The position numbers and the translations under genes are program-made. A stretch of DNA of 64,000 nucleotides from CAZSWR01 sp964610885 (GTDB lineage: Bacteria; Bacteroidota; Ignavibacteria; Kapaibacteriales; UBA2268), in assembly GCA_964610885.1 (NCBI GenBank), contig CAZSWR010000002.1, forward strand, positions 62,001-126,000, read 5' to 3'. Shown in pieces: positions 43,555 through 53,292 of the stretch. The notes under the pieces are model-generated. The model was not told the DNA's origin and ran no database searches. It saw nothing but the letters and a program-made list of their open reading frames with translations. Every line of letters starts with the position of its first letter. Position 1 is the first letter of the stretch.

Positions 43555-45147
43555 CTAAAACTGTATCGAATTCTCATCCATCGATTCGAGCGCCTTCACG
43601 AATGCGTTCAGGTACATGCCCGCAAGCATTCCGTCGATTACTCGGTGGTCGTATGTGATCGAACAATAAAGCATGTCGCGTATGGCAATTACGTCTTCGT
43701 CGCCAAGCTTACGCACGACGGGGCGCTTCTGTATTGCACCGACGCCAATAATCGCTGTTTGCGGTTGGTTGATCACCGGCGTACCGAATAGCGTGCCAAA
43801 CGTGCCGACGTTCGTTAGCGTGATCGTGCCGCCTTGGATGTCGTCGGGATTCAGCTTCTTTGCCCGCGCCCTTGTCGAAAGGTCGAAGATCGATCGGGCC
43901 AGTCCGGATAGGTTCAACGAATCGGAGTTCTTAATAACCGGGACAATTAAATTGCCATCGTCCAAAGCGGTTGCGAAGCTCAGGTTGATTCTTATGTGCT
44001 TGATGATGTTCTTGCCCTCCACGCTGACGTTGACCATCGGGAACTGCTTGACAGCATCGATAACGGCCTTGGCGAAGAATGGAGTGTATGTCAGTTTGAA
44101 ACCATTTTTCTTTTCGAATTCATCTTTGTGAGCATTTCTCCATTTGACCAATTTAGTAACGTCCGCTTCGCCGACGCTGGTAACGTGGGCCGAAGTGTGT
44201 TTCGAGAAAATCATGTGTTCGGCGATAATCTGCCTGACGCGATCCATTGGGATGATTTCGTCGTCGTTTTGGACGATTGCCCTCTCGGGTTTCACGATCG
44301 GTGAGGGCGCGACTACTTGGACAGCTTTGGGCTGCGGAGCCACGATCGAGGTTGGTTTCTTGCGGGTTTCGATGTATTTCAGTATGTCTTGTTTTGTTAC
44401 TCGGCCGTCGATCCCCGAACCTTCGATTGAATCCAATTCGCCGAGCGGAATGCCCTCTTGTTCGGCGATTGATCGCACAACGGGAGAATAGAATTTGTTT
44501 TCAGTGCTTGCTTTGTTGGTTTGCGCTTCGCTTTTGATAGTGAAGTTAGCGCTCGGGGCGGATTCGTGAATCGTAGCCGTCGCAGCAGGCTGATCGGCCG
44601 AAGAGATCCTGGCAATCACTTTCCCAACTTCGACGGTCTCGTTCTCTGCGGCGAGGATTTCAGCCAAAATGCCGCTCGTGGGCGATGGTACTTCGGTGTC
44701 CACCTTGTCGGTCGAGATTTCGAGAATCATTTCGTCTCGTTCCACTTTGTCGCCGGGCTTTTTGAGCCATCGAATAATCGTACCCTCTTGGAGCGATTCG
44801 CCCATCTTGGGCATCACTACATCAGTCAAGACGCCAGCCGAGCCGCCAGTGCTTTTCGGAGCTTCCTCTGCGATCGGCGGGGGAGCGGGAACGGCATTAT
44901 TTGCCGAGGCCTCGGTTTCGATGCGTGCAATAACTTTCCCTACTTCGATTGTTTCATTTTCGGCAGCGAGAACCTCCTGCAAAACGCCGCTCGTGGGCGA
45001 TGGCACTTCGGTGTCCACCTTGTCTGTCGAGATTTCGAGAATCATTTCGTCGCGTTCCACTTTGTCGCCGGGCTTTTTGAGCCATCGGATTATCGTACCT
45101 TCCTGAAGGGATTCGCCCATCTTGGGCATTACGACATCAACTATCAT
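43555..45147 (-). CDS. 2-oxoacid dehydrogenase E2 (dihydrolipoyl acyltransferase) with two lipoyl domains
   Basis: 530 residues. Two lipoyl domains with lipoyl lysines K43 and K148 in EISTDKVDTEV, a peripheral subunit-binding domain (about 215-260, YSPVVRSIAEQEGI ... RVTKQDILKYIE) and a catalytic acyltransferase domain ending in DHRVIDGM with H501 and D505. It is the core of a pyruvate, 2-oxoglutarate or branched-chain dehydrogenase complex; the sequence does not decide which. The two lipoyl domains are almost identical over about 75 residues and are also very similar in DNA, which indicates a recent duplication or ongoing gene conversion. E1 and E3 genes are not adjacent. Confidence 0.93.
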   Translation of the reverse strand: MIVDVVMPKMGESLQEGTIIRWLKKPGDKVERDEMILEISTDKVDTEVPSPTSGVLQEVLAAENETIEVGKVIARIETEASANNAVPAPPPIAEEAPKSTGGSAGVLTDVVMPKMGESLQEGTIIRWLKKPGDKVERDEMILEISTDKVDTEVPSPTSGILAEILAAENETVEVGKVIARISSADQPAATATIHESAPSANFTIKSEAQTNKASTENKFYSPVVRSIAEQEGIPLGELDSIEGSGIDGRVTKQDILKYIETRKKPTSIVAPQPKAVQVVAPSPIVKPERAIVQNDDEIIPMDRVRQIIAEHMIFSKHTSAHVTSVGEADVTKLVKWRNAHKDEFEKKNGFKLTYTPFFAKAVIDAVKQFPMVNVSVEGKNIIKHIRINLSFATALDDGNLIVPVIKNSDSLNLSGLARSIFDLSTRARAKKLNPDDIQGGTITLTNVGTFGTLFGTPVINQPQTAIIGVGAIQKRPVVRKLGDEDVIAIRDMLYCSITYDHRVIDGMLAGMYLNAFVKALESMDENSIQF

Positions 45148-45250
45148 TTGGTCTCCGTTGAAAAATTAAAAATACTCCATCGAATCACAATTAATATCAA
45201 GCATTATATCAAGATTGATATAATAATAAGTAGTCGAAAATGTAACAATT

Positions 45251-46150
45251 TTATTTCACAATAGAAAGGATTAGCGCGATGACAGCGACGGCAATTCCAA
45301 CAATGGCGGCGGTCATAGCGCCCGATGATTTTTTCATAAATTCTTCGAGCAATGCGCTGTGGCGCGTTAGTGCCGAGCGGAGATCTTTGATATCTTTTGA
45401 ATAATCATTATCCTTTTCTGGGTTTTTCTCTTTGATCCGATCGATTTTCTTGCGGTTTTCCTCGAATTGTTCCAATCTTAGTTTCATCGCTTCGAATTGG
45501 TCCTGCATGGAGGCTTCGAACTTTTTCCTCATGTCGTCCGAGGCCATTTTGTGCGCAAGCAATTTTTCTTTGAGCATTTCGATGTCTTCGTTCTGGGCAT
45601 TGATTTCCCTCGCGAACGAATCGTTCATTGCGATTGTCCGGTGCTCGAGCGATTGCTGTTTGACGTCGAAATTCTTGAGTTTCAACGCGAGGTGCATTTC
45701 CATTTTCCCGATTTCAGATTCGATTTCCTTGTCCAAACGCATTTTGATATGGTTCAGCGTGGATTCGAGTTCCATCTCGGATTTGGTTTTGAAGGTTTCG
45801 GTGGCTTGGCTCAACTCGAGCAGCCCGACGCGGAGCTTGGCCTGGAGCCTCGAGAGTTCTTCTTGCAATTCCCGGATGGATTCCCATTCGGAATCGATGC
45901 GCATAATGACTTCTGATTTGGAATCCAGCCGGGAGATGGTGTCGTTCACCTTGGTTTCGAGGTCGATAAAAACATTTGCAGCCTCGATTTGGACTCGCTC
46001 ACCGATGTTTTCTAATTCGATGTGGAAGTGCTCGAGCTTTTCAATTTCGCGGCCAAGTATGGAGAAAGCCTCGCCATATTCGGCAATTTGAGTCCCCAGT
46101 TTGTCGATAATGGATCGTACTTCGGGGCTTAGTGCTTTCGAATTCTCCAT
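45251..46150 (-). CDS. Tail-anchored coiled-coil protein, unknown function
   Basis: 299 residues, almost wholly charged amphipathic helix from about 15 to 250 (heptad-like repeats rich in Glu, Lys, Leu), then a single C-terminal membrane helix (about 279-297, MTAAIVGIAVAVIALILSIV) with no signal peptide. It should be a cytoplasmic rod anchored in the inner membrane by its tail. Its start overlaps the end of the preceding 93-residue gene by 22 bases, so the two are probably translated together. No family is recognised. Confidence 0.75.
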   Translation of the reverse strand: MENSKALSPEVRSIIDKLGTQIAEYGEAFSILGREIEKLEHFHIELENIGERVQIEAANVFIDLETKVNDTISRLDSKSEVIMRIDSEWESIRELQEELSRLQAKLRVGLLELSQATETFKTKSEMELESTLNHIKMRLDKEIESEIGKMEMHLALKLKNFDVKQQSLEHRTIAMNDSFAREINAQNEDIEMLKEKLLAHKMASDDMRKKFEASMQDQFEAMKLRLEQFEENRKKIDRIKEKNPEKDNDYSKDIKDLRSALTRHSALLEEFMKKSSGAMTAAIVGIAVAVIALILSIVK

Positions 46151-46410
46151 CGGGTTGTTTTTTCCAAAAAGTTCTCTATCGAAGAACTGATTCGTTCCAG
46201 GTTCAGCAATTCAATTTCGGGAACAGCAGTTGTAGATCTTTTGTACAGCACTTCGAGCATTTCGTCGCGGAACTCGTCATTGAGTTCCTTGCTGTGCTTT
46301 TTCATGCGTTCGAGGAAATCCTCCAGCACTCCAAGCTCTGCCATCTCGTCGTAGATACGGAATGGTTTGACGTATTCTTTTTGCCGTATTTCTTTGTCTT
46401 TCCTGCTCAT
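46129..46410 (-). CDS. Small charged protein, unknown function
   Basis: 93 residues, rich in Glu, Lys and Arg, predicted mostly helical, with no signal peptide or membrane helix. It overlaps the downstream coiled-coil membrane protein by 22 bases. The overlap and shared direction suggest the pair work together. No family is recognised. Confidence 0.6.
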   Translation of the reverse strand: MSRKDKEIRQKEYVKPFRIYDEMAELGVLEDFLERMKKHSKELNDEFRDEMLEVLYKRSTTAVPEIELLNLERISSSIENFLEKTTRWRIRKH

Positions 46411-46483
46411 CGCATTTCAAGTAAACTGCAACCAAAACTAATTATCGGCAAGTCCAGAGAAAAGTGTATCCTATCGGCGAAAA

Positions 46484-47128
46484 TTAATCGGTGTAATATG
46501 CCCCGTAATCGTCGCTTTGCTGTAGGGTCGGGGCGGAATTGCCGTAGCGCATCAGGTTCTCGATGTACTTGCCCAGTATGTCAAATTCGATATTGACCAC
46601 GGCGCCCACCTGCAAAGTGCTAAGTGTGGTTTGATTGAACGTGTGCGGAATCACCGAGAGAGTGAAATTGTTCGACTCCGCCCGCGCGATGGTGAGGCTG
46701 ATTCCATTAATGGAGATCGAGCCGAGCGGGGGGACGTATTTCCTGTATTCGGCCGGGAAGCTGACCTTCACGAGCGTGCCGGCCGTCTCGGGTATGATTT
46801 GAATGATTTTCCCCGTCGTGTCCACGTGGCCCTGCACGATGTGCCCACCCAGCCGTCCGGACGGACGCATAGCCCGTTCCAAATTGACCAGCGTACCCGT
46901 GCGCAGTTGGTCAAAGTTAGTTTTGCGCATTGTCTCTTCGACCGCTTCGACAGTGAATTGCGAAGAAGAGTGCGATACCACTGTTTGGCAAACACCATTG
47001 ATGGCGATTGAATCATCGAGGTGGATATCCTCCATGATTTTCTTGGCTTCCACTGTTATACGCAGGCCCTTACCGATGGGCGAAACCGTTGAAACCTTTC
47101 CGATTTCCTCAACTAATCCTGTAAACAT
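46484..47128 (-). CDS. ribE: Riboflavin synthase, alpha subunit
   Basis: 214 residues, the standard size. Two lumazine-binding repeats are visible: MFTGLVEEIGKV with SIAINGVCQTV, and HIVQGHVDTTGKI with SISINGISLTI. It dismutates two 6,7-dimethyl-8-ribityllumazine molecules into riboflavin and a pyrimidinedione in the cytoplasm. It stands apart from other rib genes. It diverges from the lipoprotein gene to its right; no FMN riboswitch is seen upstream. Confidence 0.96.
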   Translation of the reverse strand: MFTGLVEEIGKVSTVSPIGKGLRITVEAKKIMEDIHLDDSIAINGVCQTVVSHSSSQFTVEAVEETMRKTNFDQLRTGTLVNLERAMRPSGRLGGHIVQGHVDTTGKIIQIIPETAGTLVKVSFPAEYRKYVPPLGSISINGISLTIARAESNNFTLSVIPHTFNQTTLSTLQVGAVVNIEFDILGKYIENLMRYGNSAPTLQQSDDYGAYYTD

Positions 47129-47252
47129 ATCAACTCCGCAAAAAAGTGTGATAATTCGATTTGGAATATACTTAATAATTCTGAGTTTTTAATTAAATTG
47201 CAATATAGCGAACTGGTATCGCTCGAATATTTTTAGTTCCAAAGGACACATT

Positions 47253-47834
47253 ATGAAAAAAATTCTCGCAATCTTGCTTTCGGTGGTTTCATTGGTTTCT
47301 TGTTCGTCCACCAAGCACTGGAAACCTGTTGGATCGGAAAATAATGGAGCATATCGCGAGCGTTTCGCTCCGCAAGATTCAATTGCTGAAGGTAAATACT
47401 ACCTTTTCAATAACGGCAAACTATCCAGGATGGTGCCCGTAGGCGATTATTTTGCAGTGAAATCCATCAGAACCGACAGCAAGATACTCTCTGCTTACTC
47501 TGTCTATGCCTTTGCAAACAAAGAACTTAACAAATTGGACATAATTACTCCCCAGTCCTTGATTGTCGTTTTGACTGACGATGACAACCGAGAAATATTT
47601 GAGCAAACGGGCATCGACCTCTCTAAACAACATGGAATAAACAGTTTAGATCTCAACTTGGTTGCCGTGGACGAATCGGCAGTTATGTATTCGGCCACTT
47701 TGCCGATCGCCGAATCCAAGGGCTATTCGCGATTCATCGAATTTTATGCTATAACGAGAATTAGCGATAACAATTTAACAAATAAAGATATTATTCTTAA
47801 ATACCATATTATGTCAGGAGACAGGAAAGAATGA
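47253..47834 (+). CDS. Lipoprotein, unknown function
   Basis: 193 residues with a lipoprotein signal (MKKILAILLSVVSLVSC, lipobox LVSC, Cys17). The mature part has no recognised domain and looks mixed alpha/beta. Its stop overlaps the start of the M14 carboxypeptidase gene in ATGA, so translation is coupled; it may act with that enzyme at the outer membrane. Confidence 0.75.
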   Translation: MKKILAILLSVVSLVSCSSTKHWKPVGSENNGAYRERFAPQDSIAEGKYYLFNNGKLSRMVPVGDYFAVKSIRTDSKILSAYSVYAFANKELNKLDIITPQSLIVVLTDDDNREIFEQTGIDLSKQHGINSLDLNLVAVDESAVMYSATLPIAESKGYSRFIEFYAITRISDNNLTNKDIILKYHIMSGDRKE

Positions 47835-49504
47835 AGCGTTTTTTACTTTTGATTTTAATCATTACCGCCGTCATGGCCAGCGCCGCCCAATCTGAAGAGA
47901 TTACACTGAAGGTGCGCCCGCGCACGCGAGCCGATGTCGCAACAATTTCCAAACTTTGCTCTATCGAGAACGCATACCGCGACGGCACTTTGCTCGTCTA
48001 TACCGAACCGTACTTGATGAATAGCTTGCTTCCTTATATCACTTCGATGGAGCGGGTTACGATACCGGTTTCGGCAAGCGCAAAAATGGCAACAAGCGTC
48101 GATGATTTCACTGGTACGTGGAGCGCATATCCCACTTGGAGCGTTTTCGACAGCACGATGAAAAGATTCACGAATGTGTATCCGAATCTTTGCCGATTGG
48201 ATACAATTGGTTATACAAATAAAGGTAAACCGCTCTATTTCATACATATTAGCGGATCGAACAATGCGCTCGATACCAAACCCAAAGTGATGTATGTATC
48301 TTCGATCCACGGCAACGAACTGACCGGTTGCATGCTAATGTGCCGCTTCGTCAATAACTTGCTATCGGGATATAACGCCAATAGCATCGAAGGCGCAAGG
48401 ATTACCCGTCTGCTCGATTCGCTCGATATTTGGATTATGCCGATGAACAACCCGGACGGCACGTATCCGACGAGCGACAACAGCGTGCTGAACTCGAAAC
48501 GGACTAATTTCAAAGGGAAAGACCTCAATCGCGATTTTCCCGAGCAATATACAGACCCGGTCAATACGACGACCGGCCGCCAAATCGAAACCGCCGCAAT
48601 GATGAATTTCGTCAAGGGAAAGAATTTTACTCTTTCTGCAAATTTCCACACCGGTACTGTGGTTGTCAATTACCCTTGGGACGCGCTCGAGGACGGCTCT
48701 ACTTCCGAACTGATCGCACACAACTGTCCGGACAGCACTTGGTATGTTGGCCTTAGTAATACTTACGCATCGAACAATATCGATTTCAGCTCTTCCAAAG
48801 AATTTAATGGCGGTATCGTTAATGGTGCATATTGGTACACAGTCTATGGCGGCCGGCAGGATTGGATTTATTCGTTCCACAACTGTCGCGAAACCACAAT
48901 TGAATTGTCCGAGATGGGAATCCAGGATTCGGCCGAGCTTGTCCGCCAGTGGGCAATTAACCACGAATCGCTCATGTTATACTTGGAGCAGGCGCTTTAT
49001 GGATTCCAAGGAAGAGTATTTGATGAGAATAGCAAACCGCTTGCTGCCACAATCACCCTGGAAGAGATTAACGCAAACCACATAGTATCCGATTCGTCAA
49101 CCGGTTTCTATGCAAGGCTGACGCACCCGGGCGCATACAACGTTATATGCTCGAAGGACGGGTTCTTTCCCGATACTCTGAGAAACGCAACGCTAATGCC
49201 CGGCGAGCGCATTGTTCACGATTTTGTATTGAAAGAAAACAGAACACCAGCCGAAGATACTAAAGAAATCAGCATTCAAGCAACAGCCCAAGACGGCTAT
49301 TTATTGATTAATGGTACGCCAAACGGCGAAGCGCAGATTGAAATCTATTCAATCCTTGGCGAACGCTGCCGCTCATTCAATGGATTACCCATCGAATCGG
49401 GCAAGGTGCTATTGCCGATAAATGGCATGGTGTCAGGCGCTTACTACGGTCAGTTAAAGTGCGCCGGCAGGGTGTATGCGTTCCGTTTTATTGTTCATTC
49501 GTAG
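47831..49504 (+). CDS. Secreted M14 zinc carboxypeptidase with T9SS sorting domain
   Basis: 557 residues with a signal peptide (MKRFLLLILIITAVMASAAQ). The M14 domain (about 95-390) has the zinc ligands H160 and E163 in SSIHGNE and H273 in NFHTG, the substrate-binding DLNRDFPE and the catalytic Glu358 in TIELSEMG. A carboxypeptidase-regulatory (transthyretin-like) domain follows (about 395-470, GRVFDENSKPLAATITL), then a C-terminal T9SS sorting domain (GEAQIEIYSILGERCRSF). It removes C-terminal residues from peptides outside the cell. Coupled by ATGA to the upstream lipoprotein gene. Its 3' end overlaps the convergent kinase gene by 10 bases. Confidence 0.92.
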   Translation: MKRFLLLILIITAVMASAAQSEEITLKVRPRTRADVATISKLCSIENAYRDGTLLVYTEPYLMNSLLPYITSMERVTIPVSASAKMATSVDDFTGTWSAYPTWSVFDSTMKRFTNVYPNLCRLDTIGYTNKGKPLYFIHISGSNNALDTKPKVMYVSSIHGNELTGCMLMCRFVNNLLSGYNANSIEGARITRLLDSLDIWIMPMNNPDGTYPTSDNSVLNSKRTNFKGKDLNRDFPEQYTDPVNTTTGRQIETAAMMNFVKGKNFTLSANFHTGTVVVNYPWDALEDGSTSELIAHNCPDSTWYVGLSNTYASNNIDFSSSKEFNGGIVNGAYWYTVYGGRQDWIYSFHNCRETTIELSEMGIQDSAELVRQWAINHESLMLYLEQALYGFQGRVFDENSKPLAATITLEEINANHIVSDSSTGFYARLTHPGAYNVICSKDGFFPDTLRNATLMPGERIVHDFVLKENRTPAEDTKEISIQATAQDGYLLINGTPNGEAQIEIYSILGERCRSFNGLPIESGKVLLPINGMVSGAYYGQLKCAGRVYAFRFIVHS

Positions 49505-52500
49505 GAAAATGGAGTTACCGCATCCTTGAAAAGTGGAAAAATGACCGAGAAGTTTGAACCAACGCCGATTGTGCTTTGCAGAGTAATGCTGCCGTTCATC
49601 ATTTCTGCCATTTTTTTCGTGATGGTCAGCCCAACTCCGACGCCTTCGTAGTTTCTCGAAATGCCTTCGCTCTCCTGGGCGAAGGCTTCGAAGACGTATG
49701 TATGCTTTTCCGGTGCGATTCCGATTCCAGTATCGATGAATCTGATAATTGCTTGCTGGATTTCTGATTCTTTGTCCGTATCCACTTCGATAGTAATATT
49801 CCCTTCGTCTGTGAATTTGAAGGCATTGTCGAGCAGGTTGAAACAGATTTGCTCGAGCATGTATTCGTCCACGTAAGCAGTTGCTTTTTCGTCGAGCACT
49901 TTGACCTCGACCGGGACTTCCTTTTTTGCTCCGACGTGTTCGAAAGAGAATACGAAGCGTTCAATAAATTCTTTGAATGCTACCGGTTGCGGCGATACAT
50001 TGATCCTGCGGGCTTCGAGTTCGGTCAGTGCGAGCAGCGAATTGAGAGTGTTTTTAAGCCGGTTGGACGACAGAGAAATCATCTCGATCATTTCCGTAAG
50101 GTTTTCGTCTTCGTTAACCTCTTTGAGCACCTGAGTGAAGCCGAGTATTCCATTGAGAGGCGTGCGCAATTCGTGGCCGAGGTTATCGAGTATGATCGAT
50201 TTCATTTTCATTGCTTCCTCGGCTTTGGTTTTCGCATCGAGCAATTCGCGAGTCCTTTCCTGCACTCTGTAATCGAGTTCTTTCGTTAGTTCGAGCAGGT
50301 TCGATTCCGAATCGGTTAGCCTGGAGTTCAATTGCAAAAGTTTGAGTGAGTCTTCGGCAATTGATTTATTCAAGTCTTGCAATTGAATATTTCGTTTGGA
50401 GATTTCCTCAAGGGCTTGGTTTAGGTCGTCCGTCCGTTCGCTCACTCGAAGTTCCAAATCGGCGTTGAGGTTCATCAGTTTTTTCTCGGCATTTTTCAAT
50501 TCGGTAATGTCGTGATTGACCAGCACCCATCCTTTTGGCGTGCCATTTGGCCCGTCGAGCATGGTGGAAGTGCCGACAATATTGACTTCACTCCCGGATT
50601 TGTCGAATTGAAGCAGTTCTCCCTTCCAAAATCTTTTTGAAAGAGCGATTTTCTCGACATTTTCTGGAGTGTCGCTAATGAACTGTGTTTTTAGCAAGTC
50701 CGGAAGGCGTTGTCCGATGGCCTCTTCTTCGGTCCATCCGTAGATTTGTTCGGCGGATTTATTCCAACTGATGATGTTCAAATCCATATCGGTAGAAATA
50801 ACTGCATCGCTCAACGAACGCAGCAGGCTGGATTCGTAGCGCAGTATTTGCTCGACTTTCATCTGAGTCGTAATGTCTCTGATAATTGCCAAAACAGAAA
50901 CCACTTCGCCATCGGCAGACAATTCGGGGACTATACGAAGCTCGAAAGCGACGCTACCCCGGGCCGTCGATGCAGAAAAGCTAAGCTGGTTGGGGCTATG
51001 CGTAGAGATAGCCTCGTTAAATACTTTTTCAGAAATTTCATTGAACTCCTCACATATATCGACATGGAGCAGTTTTTTCCCAATGATGCTGCTTGGCAAA
51101 ATGCCGAAGTATTTCGTGATTGTCGGATTGGCAAAGATAATATTCAAGGATACATCGATTCTTAATATGGCATCAGGGATGTTTTCGACCAGGTTAGCAT
51201 ATTTAACGTTTATGTCAGCAATAGAATTCTCGATTTCCCTCATAGCAGTTACATCTTCGATGAATCCGTCGAAGTATTCGGGTTCTCCATTTTCGTTTCG
51301 GATTGCAATTGAAGTATCGATAACAGTAATTTTCCGGCCTTTCCGAGTAACCATTTCGACTTCAATCTTCGAGATGTCCCCGTGAGAGAATATTTCAAGG
51401 TGTTTGGCTCTGTCGTTCGGGTTGGTATAGAAATCTAAAGCAGAGGAATTAATAACTTCTTGGTACGAATCGAAGTCGAAAATTTTCAAGAATTGCTGGT
51501 TTATCAATTGAATGCTTCCTTCGGGAGTGCTTCGGTATATGCCCACCTGCAAGTGGTCTGCCAGCGAGTGGAACTTTTCTTCGGCTCGTGTCAATTCCTC
51601 TTCTGTACGTTTCTTTTCCGTTACGTTGCGCTGGAGGCCGAAATGCCCAACGAGCAATCCTTCCGAATTGTACATACAGAGGTAGTCCCCTTCGATCCAT
51701 ATTTGATTGCCCAGGAGGTCTCTTTCTTCAATAGTTGTATGGACGTGGCCCTTGTCGAATAGATCGCGCCAGAATTCCTTTCCTGCGTCCACATCGTGCG
51801 AAAAGAGTTGCCGCGGGGTGGATCCAAGGATTTGATTAGACGAAGCCGAGTACAGTTCCAGAAGTGCGATGTTGGTTTTGGTAATGGATTGGTGGTCAAA
51901 TACATATTCCAAAAGAGAATCTTTGTCGGCATTGTCGTTCCATTCAATTGGCTCGTCGAGCATCATGAAGAAGAATCCATCCGAGGATTTGGAAAAGAAC
52001 TGTTCCAAGATGTCTTGCATGGCTTGCATCTCGAGTCCTGTTACGCTCTTCGAAGTTATATTTTCCGAAATACCGAGTATTTGAATGATTTCGCCAGCAT
52101 CGTTCCTTGCGAATACAACTTCTTTGTTGAATGACCAAACATAAGAGCCATCTGCTTTGCGAACTCTAATTACGGTCTCCAATGGTTTGCCATCGGTAAT
52201 GGCAGCAATGCGATCGAGGAATGCCAATTCCAATTCCAAATCGTCTGGATGAACCAATTCAAAGAATTCATCGAAAGGAATGGAATTGTCTTCGGTGGGC
52301 GGATGGTTCAGTGTTCTGAAGAATACGTCGTTCAGAAAGAAAATCTTCTGTTGCTGAAAATCCTGTAAGTAAACGGCTTCGGGCAGTGAACTAGTAATTT
52401 TTCGAATGTAAAGCTCGTTTTTCTTTGCGTTCTGTTCGGACTGCTTGCGAATCTCGATTTCCGAAACCAACTGCGATAGTTGTTCATCGATCCTCATTTC

Positions 52501-53034
52501 GAGCATTTGGGCCGTATAGCGCGAGTCGTCATATTTTTTTTGAAGTTCGGTGGTGTCGAATAGGGCTAAAAGTATATTGCCACTATCGAGCAATGTCCCG
52601 AAAACCGACAACATGACGGAGCTTTGGGATTTAGTGCGGCAAACGACTTTCGTGTTGTTTTTCTTGTATTTAATCAGGTTTTGAATATAGAAATGGAAGC
52701 GTTCACGATAATCTTCGTGAAGTATTTCGTAGATCGTGATGCCAAGCCATTCCTTGTGGTGCATACCGAAGAAATCGAATACATTCTTATTAACGGATTT
52801 GACGAAAGCATTCTGGTCGATGATAAGTTGCATGGCAGGGCTTTCGTCGAAGAATTCTCTCGATGTTGTCGGTTGTGCTGCGCTGCCTGCGATGCGAATT
52901 GAATTACTGTTAGCAATACTTTTAACTTGTTCAATGAATTCATTTATACCAATTTTATCTAAATCCCTTGCAAGCGATATAATTTGAGTTTGGACAGTAT
53001 GCAAGACAGTCGATTTATCTTCTTCAATTTTCAT
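49495..53034 (-). CDS. Multi-PAS (6x) histidine kinase
   Basis: 1179 residues from the ATG chosen here, because GCGGAAC lies before it; an in-frame ATG 22 codons earlier is less likely. Six PAS domains (about 70-790), one of them atypical with a WNDNADKDSLLEYVFDHQ segment typical of PAS domains in other kinases, then a long coiled coil (795-930). HisKA has His954 in GHELRTPLNGILGF, and HATPase_c has DNAFKF, DTGIGIAP and GVGVGLTITKKMAE. There is no membrane segment. The kinase core is of the classical HELRTP type, unlike the HDLR/HDLK cores of the other two kinases here. No response regulator is nearby. Confidence 0.92.
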   Translation of the reverse strand: MKIEEDKSTVLHTVQTQIISLARDLDKIGINEFIEQVKSIANSNSIRIAGSAAQPTTSREFFDESPAMQLIIDQNAFVKSVNKNVFDFFGMHHKEWLGITIYEILHEDYRERFHFYIQNLIKYKKNNTKVVCRTKSQSSVMLSVFGTLLDSGNILLALFDTTELQKKYDDSRYTAQMLEMRIDEQLSQLVSEIEIRKQSEQNAKKNELYIRKITSSLPEAVYLQDFQQQKIFFLNDVFFRTLNHPPTEDNSIPFDEFFELVHPDDLELELAFLDRIAAITDGKPLETVIRVRKADGSYVWSFNKEVVFARNDAGEIIQILGISENITSKSVTGLEMQAMQDILEQFFSKSSDGFFFMMLDEPIEWNDNADKDSLLEYVFDHQSITKTNIALLELYSASSNQILGSTPRQLFSHDVDAGKEFWRDLFDKGHVHTTIEERDLLGNQIWIEGDYLCMYNSEGLLVGHFGLQRNVTEKKRTEEELTRAEEKFHSLADHLQVGIYRSTPEGSIQLINQQFLKIFDFDSYQEVINSSALDFYTNPNDRAKHLEIFSHGDISKIEVEMVTRKGRKITVIDTSIAIRNENGEPEYFDGFIEDVTAMREIENSIADINVKYANLVENIPDAILRIDVSLNIIFANPTITKYFGILPSSIIGKKLLHVDICEEFNEISEKVFNEAISTHSPNQLSFSASTARGSVAFELRIVPELSADGEVVSVLAIIRDITTQMKVEQILRYESSLLRSLSDAVISTDMDLNIISWNKSAEQIYGWTEEEAIGQRLPDLLKTQFISDTPENVEKIALSKRFWKGELLQFDKSGSEVNIVGTSTMLDGPNGTPKGWVLVNHDITELKNAEKKLMNLNADLELRVSERTDDLNQALEEISKRNIQLQDLNKSIAEDSLKLLQLNSRLTDSESNLLELTKELDYRVQERTRELLDAKTKAEEAMKMKSIILDNLGHELRTPLNGILGFTQVLKEVNEDENLTEMIEMISLSSNRLKNTLNSLLALTELEARRINVSPQPVAFKEFIERFVFSFEHVGAKKEVPVEVKVLDEKATAYVDEYMLEQICFNLLDNAFKFTDEGNITIEVDTDKESEIQQAIIRFIDTGIGIAPEKHTYVFEAFAQESEGISRNYEGVGVGLTITKKMAEMMNGSITLQSTIGVGSNFSVIFPLFKDAVTPFSYE

Positions 53035-53292
53035 TATTAATAGTTCCGCAAGGTTATCAATTCTGTTACCAGAAATCAGAAGAATCCTTATTAATAACAC
53101 GATGAATCAGGCCCGTTATTGCTATTTGGCCAACTGAAGATAACTAACTTCAAGCACCATCGCTCGATGCAGAAGGACACTCGAGATAATATAATGTGTT
53201 TGAAGAGCGGGTTGGAATCTGCAAAAGAATGGACTGTGGAAAGTTGATTATAGTACTGTTTTAAAAAATTATTACGGATGAGTACAAAAAAA

